This document shows, one piece after another, positions 34,691 through 44,525 of a stretch of DNA of 64,000 bases. This DNA comes from Gambelia wislizenii. Its lineage: Eukaryota > Chordata > Lepidosauria > Squamata > Crotaphytidae. The translations under genes and the position numbers were made by a program. The notes under the pieces were generated by a model. It saw only the letters and a list, made by a program, of their open reading frames with translations. It had not been told where the DNA came from and made no database searches. Within the stretch, counting starts at the first letter, position 1, and each line of letters opens with the position of its first letter. The stretch is from the NCBI GenBank assembly GCA_030847615.1, contig JAUMIR010000001.1:33851501-33915500 (forward strand), given 5' to 3'.

Positions 34691-36136
34691 TTGTATTTCT
34701 TGGATAGATATGCACACGGCCTGAGCTCTCCCTCCTCCCCCCATTGCAACATCAGAAGCGTCAACTTGGACTACAAAAGGTTGGGAGGGGTCGGGGTGTT
34801 TGAGAATTGGTTCAGATGTGAAAAGTTTCTTCAATTTATCAAACGCCTGTTGGCATGGGTCAGACCACACTATCTTTTGGGGAGGCTTTTCCCCCTTCCC
34901 CGACCCCTTTCGAGCTTTCTTCCCCACATCTTTGGTTTTTAACAGATCAGTTGGAGGGAGGGCTACCATCGCAAAGTCAGGGATGAAGGACCGGCAAAAG
35001 TTAACAAATCCAAGGAAGCTTTGCAGCTGCTTCCTAGTTCTAGGGGCCTCCCATGCCAACACCCCTTTGACTTTTTCCGGGTCCATTTCTATCCCCTTAT
35101 TTGAGATCCGGTACCCCAGGTAATCCAAGTGGCTTTGGTGGAATTCACACTTTGACATCTTAGCATACAGATGGCTTTCCCCCAACCTCATAAGCACCTT
35201 TTTCACCAGTTTCACATGGGACGTATAGTCCTCAGAATAAATCAATACATCATCCAAATACACCAAGACCCCCTTGTAGAGAAATTCTCTCAAAACATAA
35301 TTAATCAAGTTCTGAAATATGCCTGGAGCTCCTTTTAATCCAAATGGCATTACTCTGAACTCGAAAGCCCCCAGGGGGCAATTGAACGCAGTTTTCCATT
35401 CATCCCCCTCCTTGATTCGCACCCTTAGGTTCAATTTAGTAAATATCTTCCCTTTTGACAAATGAGCCAGTATGTCCTTCATCAAGGGAAGGGGGTACTG
35501 ATTAGAAACACTGATTGTATTTAACCCTCGATAGTCTTGGATCAGACAAAGACCCCCATCTGATTTTCGCCTGAACATCACCGGGGCCCCCACAAGTGAG
35601 GTTGAGGGCCTAATGAACCCCTGTGCTAAGTTTTTGTCTATGAACTCCTGGAGGGCATCCATTTCAGCTGGCGTCATGGAATAAATCCTGGGTTTGGGTA
35701 GTTTAGTCTCAGAAAGTATCTCGATGGCACAGTCAAAGGGCCTGTGGGATGGCAAAATGTCGCACTCCCTCTCCTCAAAAACATATTGCCATGCTTTGTA
35801 TTCCACAGGCAATCCTTTCAGCTCCCCTCTGACTAAAGCAGTCGTGCAGTTCCGTGATTCAGCCTCTAGAGGGACTCCCCCCTTTGGGAAGCTTCCCCCA
35901 CCCGATGCTCCTGCACGCACACTGGATCTGCAAAAGTCATTGTCTCTTTTACCCAGTCTATGGTGGGGTTGTGGAACTTTAGCCAGTTTAGGCCCACCAC
36001 TGCCGTGGAAATGAGCCCTGGGGCAATCACAAATTGAAGTTCCTCCTGATGGTTCCCCATTCTCATGCATATTGGACCTGTCATTCGCCTGGCGGGGGCC
36101 CCCTTCATCATCCCCCCATCCATCTGTGACAGCCAC
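34688..36136 (-). pseudogene. Chromovirus reverse transcriptase
   Basis: A 482-residue frame. In order: the RT entry region (LPKPRIYSMTPAEMDALQEF), the GLCLIQDYRGLN motif, the first catalytic motif reading KIFTKLNLRVRIKEGDEWK, where family members carry KLDLRGAYN-type sequence (Asp is Asn at about 35429-35431 and about 5 residues are absent), FRVMPFGLKGAPGIFQNL, the intact YLDD box (35249-35260), the HLDYLGYRIS and SFLGFVNFCRSFI connection region, and the RNase H start VVQVDASDVAMGGGG. The missing Asp predicts no polymerase activity. Its N-terminal 100 residues overlap the protease frame. Confidence 0.95.
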
Positions 36137-36230
36137 ACTGGCTTGTCTAACTTAATAGTACTAATATCCAGTTCACTGACTAGGGAGGGATGCATTAGCT
36201 TGGGTACATCCGCAATCAGCCATTAACATT
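35866..36230 (-). pseudogene. Chromovirus protease (retropepsin)
   Basis: The frame 35866-36195 covers the C-terminal part (MHPSLVSELDI...GLISTAVVGLNWLKFHNPTIDW). Just upstream in another frame, 36206-36217 encodes Asp-Cys-Gly-Cys where retropepsins have Asp-Ser/Thr-Gly. So the active-site Ser is Cys and a small indel separates it from the rest. Confidence 0.85.
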
Positions 36231-36569
36231 ACTTTTTGGGTGGCCCCCACTTTCCAACCTCTATCCTGGCTTTTATGAAAAAAGGGCCTTTTACTCCACT
36301 CACCACAGCCTCCGGGCACCCTTCGGGGTTAGCCTGCCCTCAAGCGCTTAGTAGGGTGGGCTGGAGCCGTTTCCCGCCGGCTCTGCGTTGGAAGAGTAAG
36401 ATCCACTGTCATCTGGGTCATCCAAAGATTCCCCCACTGCTGACCTGGTACCAAAGCCCGTACTGCTGCTTTAGACTTGGGCTTGAGTGGGGCCTTTGAC
36501 GACACCGGCCTCCCTTCACTCCGCTGGGGCTTGTCAGCTGCTGGTGGTTCTCGAGGGCTCCTTTCTGGG

Positions 36570-37720
36570 CATTCAGCTATGAGATGGCCTCCTTTTCCAT
36601 AATGCAGGCATAAGCCCTACCTCATCCTTCACTCTCTTTCTGATTCTCTAGTCATGTTTCCACTTGGGCGGGCCGGTTTACCTTTCCTTTCCAGTGGACC
36701 AGGTGGTCTTCCCCTCGGATCCTTGCTGTCGCCGAACCATCTTGATGATCCGTCTCAGGGTCTCCACTTCTCCGGCAAGCCGCACCCACCCCAGGAGGGT
36801 TTCAGGGTTCCCCTGGAATAACGCCCACTCGAGGATGTCAGTGTTCAGACCATCCTGGAAAAACTGCACCTTAATGTCCTCCGACCACTCGGGCACTTGG
36901 CTGGCCAGGTGGCGGAACTCAGCAGCATACCCTCCCACTGTCTTTGAGCCTTGCTTCAGTTGCCGGAGGTCCGCCCGGGCCCTTCTCACTCTCAGGGTTC
37001 TTCAAATTGGGCCTGCAAGGCCAGCAGGGACTCCTGGAAGTTTCCCAGTTCTGGGGCTCCCATGTCATAAAGCCCCACCAACCACTGTGCCGCCTCTCCC
37101 TCTAGCTGGTTGGATACATACTGCACCTTCTCAGCCTCCATCTGGAACTCCTCATCTCACTGGGACATAAACCCCCCCATATGGGTCAGGAAATATGGAA
37201 GCTTCGCCGCATCTCCATCGAAGGTCGCCTTTAAATCTCGGTGCTTCAGGCCCTGGGGTCTTTCCCGTGGCTCGACCGGCCCGGCCCCTCCAGGAGGGGC
37301 CGGACCAGGAGCCGGCAGGCCAGGGACCTCAGCAGGCAGGGCAGGGGCCCCTGCCCCTGGTGCTGGGGTGACCACTGGTTGAGCCCCACTGACTGGACTG
37401 ACATTCCTCCCAGCTGTGGTCGCTTGGCCAGGGCCAGCTGGGTGCCAGGACTTCTTGAATTGGAGTGCTGAAGATTGGCATGCTGCCCCTTCCCGGGGCT
37501 TGCTTGGCTTCCAGCTCCAAGGGGTCGAAGGGGTGAGTAAATCTCCCAGCCCTTCGGCGGGACCGGCTCGTGTCTTCTTCGGAAGCTGCTTCAACACCCC
37601 CCCGTTGCTCCGGCCCCCTGCCGAGAGGCTCTGGCTCCATAGTTGCCATTTGCAGCCTGGTCTTTCTTCATCTGGGTTCCAGCCTCCGCGTCTTCCGACA
37701 TCACGGGTAGAACCACTCAA
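36570..37720 (-). pseudogene. Chromovirus Gag, frame-broken
   Basis: Frame 37157-37720 begins MSGSTRDVGRRG and holds a Pro/Gly/Ala-rich segment ending KATFDGDAAKLPYFLTHM, the start of the Gag capsid-like domain. Frame 36678-36989 continues with LRQLKQGSKTVGGYAAEFR and WALFQGNPETLLGWVRLA. About 36570-36610 encodes CLHYGKGGHLIAEC, a zinc knuckle in which the second Cys of CX2CX4HX4C is Tyr. Gag forms the particle in this group. The region between 36990 and 37156 has shifted frame. Confidence 0.88.
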
Positions 37721-37741
37721 AAGGAAAAGGTTTTAAATTGG

Positions 37742-37752
37742 AGTTTCGGCTT
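37742..37752 (-). promoter_or_regulatory. Putative self-priming primer-binding site
   Basis: Three bases inside the 5' LTR edge, the minus strand reads AAGCCGAAACT. Its exact 11-nt reverse complement AGTTTCGGCTT occurs within the LTR (37838-37848), 30 nt downstream of a TTTATC TATA-like box, where the transcript could begin. Sushi/Tf1-group elements are known to prime reverse transcription with the first 11 nt of their own RNA. No tRNA 3' end match was recognised. Confidence 0.6.
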
Positions 37753-37754
37753 AC

Positions 37755-38108
37755 TGTGATGTACAAAGCACACACGCTCTCATGCAATCAATAAATTGCT
37801 TTATTGACATGGATTCATGTGTCAGGAACATAGAACAAAGCCGAAACTGAACACAGCCACAACAACCCCCCAGATAAACCCTCCCATCATGAGAAAGGCA
37901 TTCAGGGAGTGCAAGAAGTTGGCCTGCACCTGGACTTCCTGACCTTGAGCCTCTCTGAGAAAGGAGCATTCCTAGGCCAACCAGGCGGGATGGTCTCTCT
38001 CCAAAACTCTCCAAAACTCCAGAGGCCCAGCCAGGGGGGAAACCGCCTCATGTCAGGATCCTCCATGATTTCCACTCCAAATCCCAGAAATCAGGGATGA
38101 GCCTGACA
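37755..38108 (-). repeat. 5' LTR of the chromovirus
   Basis: 354 bp. Minus strand TGTCAGGCTCATCCCTG...TACATCACA. A TATA-like TTTATC lies at 37873-37878 and the AATAAA polyadenylation signal at 37800-37805 (both read on the minus strand), giving an R region of roughly 60-70 nt if the transcript begins near 37848. About 11 bp longer than the 3' LTR through a short tandem duplication (CCAAAACTCTCCAAAACTCC at about 38000-38019). Confidence 0.92.
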
Positions 38109-39210
38109 ACAAGATGACAACCTGTGCATCCATGTATTTCAGCTTCCTCCCCATAGCCTCATAATCTCTTCTCATATTTGGAAAACTGTGCCTTGCAGTA
38201 TCGTTGGTTCCCAGTCTTGGCTTGACCAGTCTTGTCAGCCTCTCTGTCACATCACGGAGTTTTGCCCCAGGAGACAATACACATCCCGAGACATCTTGTC
38301 AGGTCCAAAAATCACTGCTTTTGTACCCCTTAGCAAGGAGTCCCCCCCCCACCACCACATGCCTCCGCTAAGGCTTAGCAATGGCTATTCCTTGCGGTGG
38401 TACTCTCAGGGTCCCTTGATCTGCCCCTGAAGTCTATCCATGCTGTTCTTTCTTGTTGTCCTTGATCAGGGAGAGAGCTTCAAATCAATTCTGTAGCTGC
38501 AAGCTGCCCTAACAATCCCTGGTTTTTCTACTTCTCTGTGTGACATTCCTCCAGCTTCCTGTGCGTGTGAAGTGACCCTCTCCTCTGCAGCAACTTCCTC
38601 TGTGTGGTCCCCATCCAAGACTGTTCGTTCTGTTCTGTCCAGGAAAACTTCTTGCTCATGAATATGGTAAAGTGTAGCTACCCATGTCTCTGGCTGCTGG
38701 ACTTTCTCCTCCAAGAGGGCTACCAACATGCACTTGGTGCATGTGAATTTCCCCACCTCTGTAGACAAGAAGACAAACATCCCACAAGTGTTGCAGGTGA
38801 CTGCAGCAGTTCCCTCAGTGTCCATGCTGAAAAGTCTTAAGTAATCAGTGAAACAGGACTGTGGGCTTCCTCCTCAAAAAATCCTCCAGTATTCACCAAT
38901 CTCTGTCAGTGAGCTCAGTCTACTGGTAATATAACTTTATAGAGATCTCATGGCTGCAAGCTCGTTCTGAAGGCAAGTTACTGCTTCACTTTCTTTAAGC
39001 AAGAAACCCTCAAAAGTATTTATTTTTTTAAAAAAATAAAAATTTGTAAAGGAGAACCTCTAAAACAAAGTTCGTTGCTCCCCTGCTGCCTGTGCTGTAC
39101 TTTTGCTTGGTTGATAAAATTTGCATGCCATTAGGCACGCACCTCTGGGAGGAGTTATATAGAGCTAGGCTCTTAGCTCCACCCCCTAGTGACTCACAGA
39201 TGTGACTCAC
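38109..39210 (-). pseudogene. CR1 LINE, ORF1 N-terminal part and 5' UTR
   Basis: Frame 38466-38825 reads VTCNTCGMFVFLSTEVGKFTCTKCMLVALLEEKVQQ, the cysteine-rich N-terminus and start of coiled coil of CR1 ORF1. 38109-38277 reads KLRDVTERLTRLVKPRLGTND and YEAMGRKLKYMDAQVVI, the esterase-like domain, which continues at 32398 across the Gypsy insertion. 38826-39210 is the putative CR1 5' UTR. Frame shifts lie between 38278 and 38465. The 5' UTR limit is approximate. Confidence 0.9.
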
Positions 39211-39653
39211 AGAAACTTCACCCCCTCAGCAACAAGCACACTCTCCTGGGAGTTTTTTTTTAAAAAAAAAATTCAAATTTGCCCATTCAAAATGGCTGCC
39301 CAGAAGCTGCTCTCCTTCTTCTCTCTGGCAGGAAACTGGCCTCAAAAGCCTCTGGAAGGAGGCTGTTGGCAGGAGATGTTGAATAGCACTGGACCTGGAA
39401 AGCCTCTGGGAGGAGGCTCTGGGAGGGAATATTGAATAGCACTGAACCCAGGACAGAAACCTGTGACATCCTGCTAGTCACTTCTCTCCAGGATGAAGAG
39501 GAGAGAGGGCCCATTGGTGATTCCCCTTGGGTTTGGCCGGACAACCAATTACAAATCCACCTAACAGTTGCATTGTCTAGCCCACATGTTACTAACTTTT
39601 TGCAAGGATATCATTGGGCACCTTGTCCAAGGCCTTACGGAAATCAAGGTACA

Positions 39654-40312
39654 CATCCTGACATCAATACCAGGAAAGATTCTAGAGCAGATCATTAGAC
39701 AGTCTGTATGCACTTAGATAGGGACGCCGTGATAACTAAAAGTTAACATGGGTTTCTCAAAAACAAGCCATGCCAAACTAATCTTATCTCTTTTTTTGAT
39801 AGAGTCACAAGCTTGGTAGATGAAGGGAATGCTGTAGATCTAGGAGATTTTCAGATGCTTCTTTCAGCCTCTTGCCGCGCAAGCAGCCTCTGGAGCAGTA
39901 ACGAGGCTGGTGCGTGGCAAGGGGTCCATTTTGGATGATGCTGTTTCTCTCTCATGAGTGAAAAACAGCACGGCCTCCTCCAATGCTAGCTGCAACAGTC
40001 ACAGACGACGCTGAGAGAGAAACGGTGTCGTCCAAAATGGACCCCTTCCCGCACACCAGCCTCGTTACTGCTCCAGAGGCTGCTTGCGTGGCAAGAGGCT
40101 GAAAGAAGCATCTGAAAATCTCCTAGATCTACAGCATTCCCTTCATCTACCAAGCTTGTGACTCTATCAAAAAAAGAGATAAGATTAGTTTGGCATGGCT
40201 TGTTTTTGAGAAACCCATGTTAACTTTTAGTTATCATGGCATCCCTATCTAAGTGCTTACAGACTGTCTAATGATCTGCTCTAGAATCTTTCCTGGTATT
40301 GATGTCAGGATG
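39654..40312. repeat. 659-bp near-perfect palindrome with a MITE at its centre
   Basis: 39654-39842 is the reverse complement of 40124-40312 with about three visible mismatches; both arms are CR1 RT sequence in opposite orientation. The centre (39843-40123) is itself a foldback MITE-A. The right arm is collinear with the surrounding minus-strand CR1; the left arm is the inverted extra copy, because 39653 would otherwise join CR1 sequence near 40130. The two arms were compared base by base. Confidence 0.92.
39843..40123. mobile_element. MITE-A foldback variant (281 bp)
   Basis: Ends GGAGATTTTCAGATGC and GCATCTGAAAATCTCC; arms pair almost end to end, with a short divergent centre around 39955-39990. 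GGAGCAGTAACGAGGCTG and GGGGTCCATTTTGGATGATG are diverged versions of blocks in the 15090-15328 element. Flanks CTA and TAG are palindromic because the duplicated CR1 arm follows on both sides. Confidence 0.85.
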
Positions 40313-41345
40313 ACTGGACAGTACAGTAATTATTTGGGTCCTCTTTTTCCCCCCTTTTAAAGATGAGGACAACATTTTCCCTCCTCCAGTCTGTAGGGAT
40401 CTCTCCTCTTTTCCAGGAATTCTCAATAATTATTGACAGTGGTTCTGAGATTACTTTTGCCAATTCTTTTAATACCCTTGGATGAAGTTCATCTGGCCCT
40501 GGAGACTTGAATTCATTTCGAGTAGGCCGGTATTCCTGTATTACCTCTTTACCAATTCTGTACTGTATTTCCAATATCGCATCATCTGTTCCATTTTCCC
40601 CAGGTTGAGCATTGTTCTCCTTTTGGGAGAAGCCTGAGGCAATGAAGGTTTTGAGTAGTTCAACCTTTTCTCTGTCCCCTCTTAGCATTTGCTCATCTTC
40701 TCCATGCAGCAGCCCTACCACTTCCTTGTTCTTCCTTCTGGTACAGACATAACCAAAAAAGCCCTTTTTCTTGTTTTTAACATCTTTAGCAAGCCTGAAC
40801 TCCATCTGTGCTTTAGCTTTTCTGATTTCCCCCCTACATGAGCTGCCTGTTTGTTTGAATTCTTCTTTGATGATTTCCCTCCTTTTCCATTTCTTGTACA
40901 TGTCCCTTTTAAATCTTAGCTCAGATTTAACTTAGAAAGTTATTTAGACATCTATCCTGGTTTCTTTAGACACCTCCCACTTTTCTTCCTCATTGGAACT
41001 ATTCAAAATTAAGCCTTCAATATTTCTCTTTTAACAAACTCCCATCCATCATGAACTGCCTTCTCTTTTAATATTTTTAACCAGGGGATCAACCCCAGTA
41101 TTTTCCTAAGTTTACAGAAATCAGCTTTCTTAAAGTCTAGAATGTGTTTCTAACTATGCTTAGTTTCTCCTTTCTGCTGTATAACAAACTACAGGAGAAC
41201 ACAGTCACTCCCATCTAAGGATCCTGCCACTTTCACCTCATTAACCATATCATCCCTGTTGATTAAAATCAGATCTAAAATAGCTGATCCCCTAGTTGCC
41301 TCTTCCACCTTCTGGACAATAAAATTGTCTGCATGAATCCCTGGA

Positions 41346-42290
41346 GGAGGTAATGGGCTGGATAAGGAAAAACATGCTGAAGTGGAACCCAGACAAGACA
41401 GAGATGCTTACTGTCAAGGGTCCTAACCTGGGGTTGGAGGTGTGTCAACCCATCCTGGATGGGGTTACACTCCCCCTGAATACTATGTTCACAGCCTGGG
41501 AGTGCTTCTGGATTCACTCTAAATGATAGCTCAGATATATGTGATGGTCAGGAGTGTTTACTATCAACTTCAGCAGCTGTGCCCCTTCCTAGAGTTGGAG
41601 GATGGTAGTGCACGTGCTGGTAACCTCTAGGCTGACTTTTGCAATATGCTGTACATTGGGCTACCTCTGTACCAAGTTCAGAAACTTCAATTGGTTCAAA
41701 ACACAGCAACCAAATTAGTCACTGGTACATCCAGGAGTGATCGTATCACACCAATATTAAAATTACTCCATTGTCTGCAAATTAGTTTCTGAGCAAGGTA
41801 CAAAGTATTGGTTATTGCCTTTAAAGCCCTCCATGGTTTGGGTCCAGGTTACCTATGGGGTTATCTTCTCCTGTATATCGCCCAATACACTTAAGTCCTC
41901 TGGGGGACATTTGCACCAGTCAGCCAGGACTAGTTTGGCAACTGTCACCCAGAGGATTTTTTCTTCAGCTGCCCCTAGACTTTGTAATGGCCTGCAGGAA
42001 AAGATATGACAGCTGAATACACTGGCTTAATTCAAAGCAGCATTAAAGACCAGCCTCTTCCAGCAGCCCTATCCAGATGATTTTAAAATGTGAATTTTAA
42101 ATTGTGTATTGATAGTTTTAAAATATCTTGGTTTTACTTGTTCTTTTAAATTGAAATATCTTTTTAACTGATATGTGTTTTTAACCAATGTTATGTTTAT
42201 GTGTTAATTTGTTGTTTCCCGCCTCAATCCAGAGGGAGAGGCGGGTAAGAAATAAATATTATTGTTATTGTTAGTATACTGGAAAAGATA
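41346..42290 (+). pseudogene. L2-type LINE 3' portion
   Basis: Plus-strand broken RT C-terminal sequence: ATGCTGAAGTGGAACCCAGA, GGTAACCTCTAGGCTGACTT, AAACACAGCAACCAAATTAG, CAAAGTATTGGTTATTGCCT, then a 3' UTR ending GAGGGAGAGGCGGGTAAGAAATAAATATT plus (ATT)n. The tail matches, inverted, the L2 tail at 46041-46090. No intact frame above about 65 residues. Confidence 0.75.
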
Positions 42291-42300
42291 CACAGGCCTT

Positions 42301-42470
42301 TGGTTTGTTGTTGTTGTTGTTGTTATTGTGTGCCTTCAAGTTGTTTCCGACTTATGGTGATCCTGAGGTGAACCTATCATGGGGGTTTCTTCGCAAGATT
42401 TGTTGAGAGGGCATTTGCCTTAACCTTTTGTCTGAGGCTGAGAGAGTCTGACTTGTCTACACATGGGGCA
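42301..42470 (-). repeat. Sauria-type SINE, 5'-truncated
   Basis: (GTTGTT)n at 42307-42325 followed by GTGTGCCTTCAAGTTGTTTCCGACTTATGGTG, the Bov-B type tail read from its end. It stops at about 42450 without the tRNA-like region. Confidence 0.82.
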
Positions 42471-42604
42471 AAAACATAGAATAGAGTCCTGCCCTTTGTG
42501 TCCCTGCATTCATCCTGAAGCCCTGTGTAGTGTTTATTCTCCACAGGGATGTTGGGTGCTTGTATTCACTACCTGACTGTCCCTGTGGAGTTTTGTCTGC
42601 CAGT

Positions 42605-42868
42605 GCTGCAGTGGTGGCAACTATTTTAAAGTTCAGGAGGCAAGGTTCCTAGCCAAAGGGAGAGGTTTTCTCACTTCCCCTGGCTTGGCAGCATGGCCTC
42701 CTGCTCTTCCACAATCCTGTCACAGGAAAAGGTGTTTGAAGCAAGTGACAGGTGAGCAGAGAGGAGGTGGAAGCAGCGCTGCCAAGCCAGGAGAAGAAAG
42801 AAAACCTTTCCCTTCAGCCAGGAACTGGCCTTGTGAGCTTTAAAATGGTTGCGGCAGCAGTGGCAGCA
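42605..42868. repeat. Imperfect palindrome of about 260 bp
   Basis: GGCAACTATTTTAAAGTTCA on the left faces TGAGCTTTAAAATGGTTGC on the right, and GGTTTTCTCACTTCCCCTGG faces CCAGGAGAAGAAAGAAAACC. The arms then meet near 42730 (ACAATCCTGTCACAGG / CAAGTGACAGGTG). It is probably a foldback DNA element of unassigned family; its ends were not defined. Confidence 0.6.
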
Positions 42869-43109
42869 GCCAAAAATGGGGAGAAAACCCCCAATCCAAC
42901 ATATTCTGCATCAAGGTAAAATACTCTGAAATGACCCTAATCTTAGCCATGCGTCACATGGCCTGATCGCTGCATATTCAGAGCAATTTTGGATTTTTAA
43001 TAAGCAAGCTCCCACTGGGTTTACATGGCTGTGCAGGGATTAGGCCTTTGATACAGCTTCAGAATTTTCAGGGGCTTCTGGATCATGGGCTTTGTGTGAG
43101 AGCCTATAG

Positions 43110-44517
43110 CAGCATTTCTCAACTGGGGTTCCACAGAACCCTGGAGTTCCCCCCAGAGATGGCCAAGGGTTCCACGAGAAAATAGTAATAAATTAATAAA
43201 TCATGGAGAAGTGGTGAGCTGAAATGGCTTATCTCTCCCCTCCACAACAGAGAAAGCCAGGAGAGGAATGAATGTTTTCACACCAACGGAACCTCAAAGG
43301 ATCCTCTTATGTGTGTGTGTGTGGGGGGGGAGGATGTTTACATGCCAAATACCTTGCTCTCCCTCCCAGATTGTGATCTGCTTTAGATATGCTAATGAAG
43401 CTACTCATGGCCTGGGAAAGGGAGGAGGCAAAGAATGAGTGATTTGCTTCCTGAAAACAGCCATGGACCAGACCGAGAACTGAGGCAAAAGGTACAAATA
43501 CAAAATGAGGTTTGTTTTTTTTTAAATTCAGAACAATGGAAAGAGAATTGCAATACTGTACAGCTCTTAGTCAGTTGGGGGAAACTGACCAAGCAATTCA
43601 CGTAACCTCCTGGTCAGTCAGCTACTCAGGTGCCAGCTGAAAGTGACTTAGGGCTTATTCTTTTAAAACCAGATTTGGAGAGAGAAGAGCCATTACAGTA
43701 AAGGAATAATTATAGATAGAGAAAAGGTTCTTAAATTGTGGGTCTGGTAACTGAATGCGGGGGTCACAAATAGACTGACCAACTCCCATGCTATTGAAAA
43801 AAATCATTTCATTTACCTTGGCAGCAAGCTACAGCCTCCCTCTCAGCCTGTGCCTGTGATGCAGCCATATTTAAATATTTGAAAGGATGTCATACTGAGG
43901 ATGAAGCAAGCTTGTTTTCTGCTGCTCCAGAGACTAGGACATGGAGCAATGGGTTCAAACTACAGGAAAAGAGATTCCACCTAAACATTAGGAAAAATTT
44001 TTTGACAGTAAGAGCTGTTTGGCAGTGGAATGCACTGTCTGGGAGTGTGGTGGAGTCTCCATTTTTGGAGGTTTTTAAACAGAGGCTGGATGGCCATCTG
44101 TCAGGAATGATTTGATTGTGTATTCCTGCATGGCAGGGGGTTGGACGGGATAGCCCTTGTGGGCTCTTCCAGCTCTATGATACTATGATTCTATATTGCT
44201 GCCTCAGGCAGCAGATCATGGTAACCTGAACTCTCCCTAGAAGCCAAGATGATTAAACTGAGACTGTCTTACTTTGGATAAATATATTTATATTTATATT
44301 ATATTTTATATTATATTCATATTATAGAAATTTCTGACCCTGCAAGTATCAAATATGTATTGCTAGCAATGTGGAATATAATAAGCATCTATTTTTTTTC
44401 ACTCTTTCTGTAATTAATATAAAGTGGAGCTGTAGGTACAATTTTTACATAGGGGTTCCCTGAGATCTGAAAATTATTTCAAGGGTACCTCCAGGGTAAA
44501 CAGGTTGAGAAAAGCTG
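43110..44517. mobile_element. hAT-type element with 8-bp duplication, containing other repeats
   Basis: Left end CAGCATTTCTCAACTGGGG and right end CAGGTTGAGAAAAGCTG are inverted repeats. GCCTATAG (43102-43109) and GCCTGTAG (44518-44525) match at 7 of 8 bases. The left subterminal GGTTCCACAGAACCCTGGAG is a familiar hAT-type block. Inside lie a CR1 tail (43862-44198), a Bov-B scrap (about 44238-44282, AGAAGCCAAGATGATTAAACTGAG) and AT-rich sequence. No transposase frame. Confidence 0.78.
43862..44198 (+). mobile_element. CR1 LINE 3' end nested in hAT
   Basis: Encodes [53 protein letters not shown] (C-terminal CR1 RT tail), followed by TTTTTAAACAGAGGCTGGATGG and GGGGGTTGGACGGGATAGCC to ATACTATGATTCTATA. 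A plain 5'-truncated CR1. Confidence 0.9.
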
Positions 44518-44525
44518 GCCTGTAG

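Larger units (their letters stand above)
32399..38108 (-). mobile_element. Gypsy/sushi-type chromovirus (LTR retrotransposon), defective
   Basis: A 5.7-kb element on the minus strand with two LTRs (37755-38108 as 5', 32399-32741 as 3'), a primer-binding site, gag, protease, RT, RNase H, integrase and a C-terminal chromodomain, in the order of Ty3/Gypsy chromoviruses. Frames are broken in several places and catalytic residues are altered (see parts). It splits the CR1 ORF1: the host frame reads from 38109 on one side and 32398 on the other. GATGA near both edges (32393-32397 and 38113-38117) is a candidate 5-bp duplication with 1 and 4 extra bases at the junctions. The two LTRs differ by substitutions and small indels, so the insertion is not recent. 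Confidence 0.95.
39340..41345 (-). pseudogene. Second CR1 LINE segment (linker and RT N-terminal half)
   Basis: Minus-strand order: linker (41345-40905, broken frames), frame 40901-40305 (MYKKWKRREIIKEEFKQTG ... EVIQEYRPTRNEFKSPGPDELHPRVLKELAK ... SWKRGEIPTDWRRENVVLIFKRG), then RT motifs in 40312-40124 and, past the palindrome insert, 39653-39340 (sequence for DFRKALDKVPNDILAK and SVLGSVLFNI). It lacks ORF1, most of the endonuclease, the FADD box and the 3' end, so it is an interior fragment. It is interrupted by inverted-duplicated material at 39654-40123. Confidence 0.85.

Noticed and set aside
37157..37720. Pro/Gly/Ala-rich 187-residue frame resembling a low-complexity host protein
   Set aside because: Its position between the 5' LTR and the Gag capsid-like frame shows it is the chromovirus Gag N-terminus.
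38466..38825. Cysteine-rich frame that could be taken for a host zinc-finger gene
   Set aside because: The CNTCGMFVFL and CTKCMLVALLEEKV sequence is the N-terminus of CR1 ORF1, and the downstream esterase-like part follows in order.
39654..40312. Palindrome considered purely an assembly artefact
   Set aside because: Not dismissed outright, but several mismatches between arms and the intact transposon at the centre argue against a simple read-foldback artefact; kept as a finding with a long-read test.
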